From: Nemertoderma westbladi
Taxonomy: Eukaryota; Xenacoelomorpha; Nemertodermatida; Nemertodermatidae
Direction of reading: 5' to 3'
Assembly (NCBI GenBank): GCA_032718475.1
Contig: JAUCBJ010006438.1
Span: forward strand, 1-35,851
Length of the DNA stretch: 35,851 nt
The notes beneath the pieces were generated by a model. It saw only the letters and a program-made list of their open reading frames with translations. It searched no databases and had not been told where the DNA came from. Positions within the stretch are counted from its first letter, which is position 1, and each line of letters begins with the position of its first letter. The translations under genes were made by a program, and so were the position numbers. Positions 30,182-35,851 of the stretch are shown here, one piece after another.

Positions 30182-30385
30182 CACTGGGCATTCAGCATCG
30201 AGTCCGGGCGATCCAGGTATTCCTTTTTCCCCATCTTTCCCGCGCTTTCCTCGCTTCCCACGCCCCCCGGTATCTCCATTGGGACCCCTCAACCCTGGCG
30301 ATCCATTGAATCCTCTCTCCCCCTTCTGTCCCGTATCGCCCTTCTTCCCAGTATTCCCCACATAACCCTGACGTCCAGGCTCCCC
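30182..30385 (-). CDS. Collagen exon, end of triple helix (MACIT-like)
   Basis: A 204-bp exon, phase 0 at both ends. The acceptor is TATATTTTGGCATTACAG just 5' of GGG GAG CCT, and the donor GTTAGT follows at 30181-30176. It encodes 21 uninterrupted Gly-X-Y triplets (GEPGRQGYVGNTGKKGDTGQ onward), a basic run RGKRGKRGKDGEK, then GLDAECPV. The ending Gly-Leu-Asp-Ala-x-Cys-Pro matches the junction of the last collagenous and C-terminal non-collagenous domain of vertebrate collagens XIII, XXIII and XXV (known family feature), where the Cys takes part in trimer linkage. If the donor is used, a last short exon lies further 3' (lower coordinates) and was not found; otherwise translation stops four codons on (VVS, then stop). 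Confident collagen; class assignment moderate. Confidence 0.85.
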
Positions 30386-30442
30386 CTGTAATGCCAAAAT
30401 ATAATAAGGTCGATTACCATTCAAAAAAATCCATCGAATCAC

Positions 30443-31326
30443 ATAAAATCAAATTCAAAAACTCAATGAGAAATATAATTTTTAAAGTCTTCTAACTATA
30501 CTTGAACGAGAAACATTAAGTGTATACAGTGTTTCGTAAGCTACAAAAAATTGAACATGATATGTTTGAATAAATTAATCTAAATTGACCCTGAATTGAA
30601 TATAACATCATAGAATAAATATATTAAATTTAATAACTTTATTATGGTATACTGTGGTGAATGTGTAAACATATCATTGTTAGCGTTATGGGACGAATAA
30701 TGTACTGTGCAAGCACAGTGTGGGTTTACATAAATATACAACGGTCTTTTATTGTCATATTGAATATTGTCATTTTCATTTGCGTAGTTTTATTATTAAA
30801 TTGTATACCGTATTACGTATACGATTTACGTAATTTTGGTACATAATGTGAATTTTTCAGCGTTTTGAGTGCTAACTCATCACAATAATAATGTTAAGAG
30901 CTTGTTATAGACTATTAAACTAGAGGTAAACATTAGAGTCTTACACCTCATAAACTACAAGAAAACAAAAACAGGATATTAGACCCCAAAAATAGAACTT
31001 AGCCAATAAGGCCCTCGAAAATACACAAACAAAAAACATATAAACATATAAAGATGTCAGAATCTTGACATTTAGCCCAAAGATATTACTTAACCACTAC
31101 TGGGTCCTTCGAAAAAACACGAAAAACTACGCTTGAACAAGTATGATACTCAAGATTGATAGCTTTGCAGCGTTCAAACCTTTTATGATGAATACTGAAA
31201 GTGGTACTTTTTTAGAAGTTACGAGGATAGCACAGGACTGCTGGAATGTTGACAATGTAACGAAAATACTATTGTAAGAAAATGATGACCAGGGTTCCTT
31301 TAACTATGTTCTTATTTTTTACTTAC
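30443..31326. other. Collagen intron, no other feature
   Basis: AT-rich intronic sequence between the 204-bp and 69-bp exons. I see no repeat of note. The plus-strand 61-codon frame at 30661 has no support. Confidence 0.5.
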
Positions 31327-31395
31327 TATTCCTCTATCGCCTTTCTCCCCCTTCTCCCCTGATCTTCCTGTTTCTCCAGGAATTCCCTTTTCTCC
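31327..31395 (-). CDS. Collagen exon, 23 codons
   Basis: A 69-bp exon with acceptor TTTCTTTTAG and consensus donor GTAAGT (31326-31321), phase 0 on both sides. It encodes GEKGIPGETGRSGEKGEKGD then RGI: seven Gly-X-Y triplets plus Gly-Ile. Joined to the next exon, Gly-Ile meets Gly-Glu-Pro, giving a one-residue (G1G-type) interruption of the triple helix, common in non-fibrillar and transmembrane collagens. It is too short for ordinary ORF listing but strongly supported by splice sites and periodicity. Intron lengths to its neighbours are 1505 bp (5') and 941 bp (3'). Confidence 0.85.
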
Positions 31396-31829
31396 CTAAA
31401 AGAAATATATTTGTTGATGATATTGAAATATATATTGAATATTGTGTTATATATGGAATTTTGTGCATTGAGTGTAACTATTGTGTTTTTACAATTCGGT
31501 TTTGTTTGTGAGTAGCTGAGTTTATAGTTCTGAGATTGCCTTAAAAATATTCCAATACGAATATTATGGTATTACACAGGGGCATATATCTGAATGGCTC
31601 CTTTAATACGAAGTGCATATGCCATACAGTGCATTTATTGTAATTTGTAAGATCACTAAGAATATATAAATGTGAAAATTTTATTATTTAATCAAAACAA
31701 ACCGAATCACTGTATAACAGCAGTGATCTACTATCAATATAATACAATTTTATTATTTAATCAAAACAAATCGAATCCCTGTATAACAACAGTGATCTAC
31801 TAACAATATAATAAAATTTTATTATTTAA

Positions 31830-32511
31830 GGGGGGGGGGGGGGGGGGGGGGGTAGCACCCCCCTATTTTGGAAATTGACAAAAAAGTTTTTTTATTCTAT
31901 CATGTGCCAAATTTAATGGAGATTTCAAATCTGCAAGCAGTTTTCTCATATCTTTTTTCAAGCTCAAGTTATTACCCAAAACGTAAGAGCTAGTCTGATT
32001 TTTGTAAAGCCTTCGAGCAGCACTATATTTAACAATTGTGTGGGGCCCTTTTCATAAAAAAGGCTCTCACGTTACAGATATTAATACAATTGCTAAAACG
32101 TTGTTTTACTATAGTTATCTGTTTAGCAAGCATGAAAAATTTCGTCGAATTTCATTCATTTTTGACAAAGTTATTGACGAATTGGTATTATCTAAAATAG
32201 CGGGAAGGTTTAAATTGTTCCTTAAACTTTAAACACCCATATCTCAGAATAATATACTATAGGTAGGGATCTAGGGGTCTTTACCTCGAATGAGGTAAAG
32301 ACCCCTAGATCCCTACCTATAATAAATGCATAATAACAAACACCTCGAAAAATACAGCTTGCCAACACATTGTTACTATCAATAATATCTCAGAATGACG
32401 TTTTTTCATGAAAAGGGCTATTTCTCCACCAATTTTAACTGCAATTTTCTGGTCCAGAGACACAAAAATGTGAGGTTCAATTTGGGGGTGTTACCCCCCC
32501 CCCCCCCCCCC
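31830..32511. mobile_element. 682-bp element with poly-G/poly-C inverted ends
   Basis: The left end is 23 G followed by TAGCACCCCCC; the right end, read on the opposite strand, is 18 G followed by TAACACCCCC. The flanks are TTTAA (left) and TTTAT (right) at a site whose intact repeat copy reads TTTAA, so a TTAA or TTTAA target duplication is likely. Subterminal inverted similarity (GCCCTTTTCATnAAAAAA) supports a single element. No transposase; a 64-codon ORF at 32038 is not convincing. It contains the hairpin below. Confidence 0.65.
32258..32321. repeat. Perfect hairpin, 30-bp arms, 4-nt loop
   Basis: 32258-32287 and 32292-32321 are perfect complements (TATAGGTAGGGATCTAGGGG and onwards) around loop GAAT. 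It lies off-centre within the poly-G/poly-C element. Perfect arms imply recent origin or continuing correction. Confidence 0.95.
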
Positions 32512-32900
32512 TTTATTCAAAACAAATCGAATCCCTGTATAACATCAGTTATCTACTAACAATATAATAAAATTTTATTATTTAATCAAAACAAATCGAA
32601 TCCCTGTATAACAGCAATGATCTACTAACACTATAATAATTGTATATACTACTGTGGGTGAGGCGAGTCAGCTACGAACTGTGGCCGAACTGTGTGTGTA
32701 TTCTATGGCCGTTTTCCAAAATTCCGACAGTATAGGTGTGTTGGTGAGGGTGTCAGTTTGTCGGAAGCCAATATCAGATTTATATAACTAGCAATCTTAT
32801 AATTATTCGATGAAATGACTTGTAGTTCTGCCTCACGAATTGGTCACTTGTGTTCTTAGTATAACATGGTGAAGTTAGTATAGATAGACTTTATACTAAC

Positions 32901-33023
32901 TGGATATCCAGGTGGCCCCGGTGGTCCTATATATCTTAGCAACGGTCTTTCAGTATCAGTAATCATAGAATCCTCTGTGGGATAGATTGTTTCAGCCTCT
33001 TCCTCAGACTCATCGTTATTATT
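32901..33023 (-). CDS. Collagen exon, acidic non-collagenous to triple-helix junction
   Basis: A 123-bp exon, phase 0 on both sides, between acceptor TTTATTTTTATTTTTAG and donor GTTAGT (32900-32895). It encodes NNNDESEEEAETIYPTEDSM, then ITDTERPLLRYI and GPPGPPGYP. Most of it is an acidic, flexible non-collagenous stretch; the last nine residues start a Gly-X-Y segment that continues in phase into the 69-bp exon. This fits an internal non-collagenous linker between collagenous domains. Earlier exons, including the expected transmembrane segment if this is a MACIT collagen, must lie beyond the window or in unrecognised parts of 33-36 kb. Confidence 0.75.
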
Positions 33024-33165
33024 CTAAAAATAAAAATAAAACCAAAACATTAATTATTGTTGTTATTAAATTTTGCGCTTATCTTTGCGCACATGTTTCA
33101 ACACTATGGAGTGTAAGTACAATGAAAGGCCTATTTTGAATGGGATAATGTTTTAACTCGATACG

Positions 33166-33855
33166 CCGATTCACCACCATGGGTGATCTTCCACAGTAAA
33201 CCCTTCCACTCTGTTTCCCAAAGGAATGCCTGTTCACCACCATGGGCGATCTTCCACATTAAACCCTTCCACTCTGTTTCCTAAAGGAATGCCTGTTCAC
33301 CACCATGGGTGATCTTCCACAGTAAACCCTTCCACTCTGTTTCCCAAAGGAATGCCTGTTCACCAACATGGATGATCTTCCACAGTAAACCCTTCCACTC
33401 TGTTTCCTAAAGGAATACCTGTTAATCACCATTGGTGATCTTCCACAGTAAACCCTTCCACTCTGGTTCGTAAAGGAATTCCTGTTCACCACCATGGGTG
33501 ATCTTCCACAGTAAACCCTTCCACTCTGGTTCCTAAAGGTATTCCTGTTCACCACCATGGGTGATCTTCCACATTAAACCCTTCCACTCTGTTTCCTTAA
33601 GGAATGCCAGTTCACAACCATGGGTGATCTTCCACAGTAAACCCTTCCACTCTGGTTCCTAAAGGAATTCCTGTTCACCACCATGGGTGATCTTCCACAG
33701 TAAACCCTTCCACTCTGGTTCCTAAAGGAATTCCTGTTCACCACCATGGGTGATCTTCCACAGTAAACCCTTCCACTCTGGTTCCTAAAGGAATTCTTGT
33801 TCACCACCATGGGTGATCTTCCACAGTAAACCCTTCCACTCTGTTTCCCAAGTTG
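33166..33855. repeat. 63-bp minisatellite, ~11 units
   Basis: Units of 63 bp starting near GTTCACCACCATGGGTGATC and ending with CTCTGTTTCCCAAAGGAAT variants. The minus strand is open for 99 and 78 codons as 21-residue repeats (MVVNRNSFRNQSGRVYCGRS), again because the period is divisible by three. Single diverged units occur at 27308 and 30138, so the unit is part of a dispersed repeat that expanded here. Confidence 0.9.
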
Positions 33856-34010
33856 CCTTGGCTCCGATTATCGACCAGTCAAGGATGAAAGCCAGGGTTG
33901 GGCTAGACTGCAACATTTAAATCACTGCCCCCAAACAGTGCTGCCTCATCTAGGGATCGAACCAGCGCCTCCTGATTGGAATGTCACCACTATAAGTTGT
34001 TTCTCAATTA
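33856..34010 (-). repeat. tRNA-like SINE next to the 63-bp array
   Basis: On the minus strand a B box GGTTCGATCCC (33953-33963) is preceded by an A-box-like TATAGTGGTGACATT (about 33980-33995). The sequence continues downstream through AGTCTAGCCCAACC into CTTGGGAAACAGAG, the first 63-bp unit. The minisatellite therefore looks like the expanded body of this SINE. The A-B spacing is shorter than in tRNAs. Confidence 0.45.
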
Positions 34011-34129
34011 AATTTGGTTTTCTACAATATTTCCAACTCTCGTTTATTGTTTTGGTTCCTTTCAACCCGCCTCTGTTACCTGCGTCTGTGGTCAGGTCAG
34101 GTATTCTAGGTCATTGATCAAGAAAACTT

Positions 34130-35204
34130 GCCACCTCCATGCAGCATAAAGGAGGTGCCACCTGTAGCTGCATAGACCCTCTTACTAGGGCAAATCTGGT
34201 CCTGTAACTAGGACCCCCTTCGTTCTGGGATAAGGACGCCCTTGGTCCTGGATTAAGGACCCATATACTTGGCTGCAGGGGTATATGGCCTGGCCAGGCA
34301 GATGGTGATCTACCAATGGCTGGTCAGGAGTAGAGTGTTCTCATGTCCACTCTGAGTGCACTTCACTGCGACCTGCACCTGGCAGCAGGGGTACAGGGCA
34401 TGACCCAGCAGATGAGCTACACAACCAATGGTGGGTCATGTGCGCCAGAGTAGATATGGGTGATGGGCCTCATATCTGACTCCACTGCGACACCCACCCT
34501 GTGGAATGGCAAACCAGGGTGTGGTATTTGCCCCGAGAGCTGACTCGGCATAAAAGCACCCCTCAACCCCCACTATGGATTACATTAGTAATGCGGAGGT
34601 CCGGCCACTAGAGGCCAGTGGAATTACCGGACACAATCGGCCTCACAGGCGTCAGTTATCTCCTGACCGGCTGCCTGTCTCACCCCCTACTGGAGAGAGA
34701 GCAGCCAACAACTCTTTGAGTCCCTTTCCTGATGACCTTTCTGGCCCAAACCCTGGGTCACCAGGGAGGCCAGATTGTATGGGGTAGAGGGATTCTGGAG
34801 TTGGAGGCTACTCTCATGTTCCACCCCGACCAACAAAGCCATTGGTGAATCTGATGCAAGTCACTAGACTAGCCTCAGTAAACACCCTAACACTCGGGTC
34901 CCCAATGCGACAAGGTGAGCCGACTGCCTTGGCAGATAAGCTTTCTCTTAGCGCAGTGGGTGTTCAAGAGCACCGTATGCAGACTGGACAGACTGATGAG
35001 ATTCTGATTAAGGACATGGGGTGAATAAGCATGGTGGCCAGCCCATGACTTTCTTGAGACGCATCTTAAAGGACACTGGCCTTGAAGATTCGGATGATCT
35101 AGCAAATGTCATGGTTGATAGGGAGTTGTGGCGGCGTAATTTTGTCGACAAGCCGGCACAGCATTCTTAAAAATGCAGCATGCCGACCTAGTAGTAGTAG
35201 TAGT
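34130..35204 (+). mobile_element. LINE deletion derivative (family B) with (TAG)5 tail
   Basis: In order: a 5' leader with two imperfect ~118-bp units (about 34262-34375 and 34376-34500, each with GCAGGGGTA, CAATGG and CACTGCGAC landmarks), an ORF start at 34575, the endonuclease N-terminus to about 35015, a junction, then the LINE C-terminal module (NKHGGQPMTFLRRILKDTGL, ELWRRNFVDKPAQHS) and (TAG)5 at 35189-35204. Everything between the first endonuclease blocks and the C-terminus, including RT, is missing. The 5' limit is approximate. Confidence 0.7.
34575..35023 (+). pseudogene. LINE ORF2 N-terminus and start of endonuclease, one in-frame stop
   Basis: ATG at 34575 opens MDYISNAEVRPLEASGITGH and a Pro/Ser-rich leader. 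A TAG at about 34785 interrupts, after which the same frame continues through PRPTKPLVNLMQVTRLASVN to LTLGSPMRQGEPTALADKLS and VGVQEHRMQTG. The last part shows the first strand and the catalytic Glu (QEHR) block of APE-like endonucleases of the RTE/craniofacial-development-protein-2-like sort. The frame ends at the deletion junction (DMG, stop). The endonuclease would be non-functional, lacking its catalytic Asp and His blocks. Confidence 0.6.
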
Positions 35205-35249
35205 ATTTACCTGCTTCTTTTTTTCTAACCGACCTAGAAGTTGGTGTAT

Positions 35250-35305
35250 CTGTATAGGCGTACATGTAAGTGTAAGCGTAGGCATAGGCGTAGGCGTAGC
35301 GTTTA
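35250..35305 (+). repeat. Degenerate GTAGGC hexamer repeat
   Basis: Variants of GGCGTA/GTAAGC repeated about nine times. This is a simple-sequence tract just after the LINE tail, not a telomeric repeat. Confidence 0.7.
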
Positions 35306-35851
35306 CCTAACGTAGTAAAAGTAAATGCATATTTGCACCACCTATCTTAGAGATACGCACTGACGAACGGTTACGGATGAGAATTCCCCAACCATCAACA
35401 TGTGGTGGTAATATTATGATTACTGCATGATTGAGCCTCCTTCATATTATTGACACTGGCAAGACAAATTCGATATGAAAATGACTTAACGAACACCGTG
35501 ATTATTATGTTAGAGGCCTTAACAACATGACATTAACATTAAGAACAAAATTAAATTTGGTAATGTTTGTATTATCAGTGAGCAGAGCAGTTGTAGTGGT
35601 GCGTGAAATATTTCCTAGATTGCTAATCTATGATGGTTATAATAGATTGGCAGGCCGCAGGCACTTCATTTGAGGGTTTATTTTCACTGTAAGAATTTAA
35701 TGGAAAGGCCTTTTTCTTGGCTCACTTGGGAATAAACACGGAACCCACTGACTACTAAGGAGCAAGGAGGAGTAAGATAACAACGCAACCACTCACAATT
35801 ATAGCTTCAACTCTTTTAGGCGGATTAGCTGTAAATATTGGTGTTTTTGAA
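35306..35851. other. No gene seen
   Basis: AT-rich sequence to the window end with no open frame, splice-bounded collagen exon or repeat that I can support. Confidence 0.4.

Larger units (their letters stand above)
31674..32640. repeat. 69-bp tandem repeat in collagen intron, split by an insertion
   Basis: About four copies of a 69-bp unit (TCAAAACAAATCGAATCCCT, then GTGATCTACTAAC, then TTTTATTATTTAA), two before 31829 and two after 32512. The interrupted unit gives the empty-site sequence for the element between them. Confidence 0.85.

Noticed and set aside
33259-33810. 21-residue repeat protein on the minus strand
   Set aside because: 63-bp period explains the open frame; interrupted between units near 33560-33575; lies in a SINE-derived array.
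35250-35305. Telomere-like repeat
   Set aside because: Units are GTAGGC variants, not TTAGGG, and the tract is short and degenerate.

Overview
The window looks like AT-rich nuclear DNA from an animal, most likely a marine invertebrate; an echinoderm or related deuterostome is a guess only. The evidence is phase-0 split collagen exons, several degraded non-LTR retrotransposons (LINEs), tRNA-like SINEs, TIR elements with clean target-site duplications, minisatellites and long G/C homopolymers. No bacterial-type operon, rRNA, functional tRNA or CRISPR array is visible. Most of the 36 kb is accessory sequence; most long ORFs are LINE remains or by-products of tandem repeats whose period is a multiple of three.

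Left part (1-6.25 kb): a LINE ORF1 fragment and a decayed endonuclease/reverse-transcriptase LINE, both on the minus strand. Then come a 333-bp foldback-type MITE with a perfect 9-bp target duplication, a 60-bp tandem repeat, and a 5'-truncated plus-strand CR1/L2-like LINE whose RT is nearly complete.

Centre (6.25-17.1 kb): two tandem copies (about 6.1 and 4.8 kb) of one segment with (CA)n at its ends. Each copy holds a TTAA-flanked TIR element, a G-rich 33-bp minisatellite and a unique 3' ORF. The copies differ by a poly(A)-tailed insertion present only in the first, and by minisatellite length. The first array contains a 693-bp higher-order duplication.

Right-centre (17.1-30.1 kb): a gene-poor stretch, a LINE C-terminal fragment, a LINE with esterase-like ORF1 and endonuclease parts, two large inverted-repeat structures, a SINE with a 12-bp target duplication, and a 2.77-kb insertion with poly-G and poly-C ends. 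Inside that insertion a minus-strand octamer - three CCAAT - HSE - TATA promoter-like array precedes a region with no long ORF.

Right part (30.1-35.85 kb): three phase-0 minus-strand exons of a collagen gene. The C-terminal Gly-Leu-Asp-Ala-x-Cys-Pro suggests the membrane-associated (XIII/XXIII/XXV) class. Its introns carry a 69-bp tandem repeat split by a poly-G/poly-C element that contains a perfect 30-bp-arm hairpin; a 63-bp minisatellite lies upstream of the exons. The window ends with a plus-strand LINE deletion derivative that shares its 3' module with the LINE at the left end.
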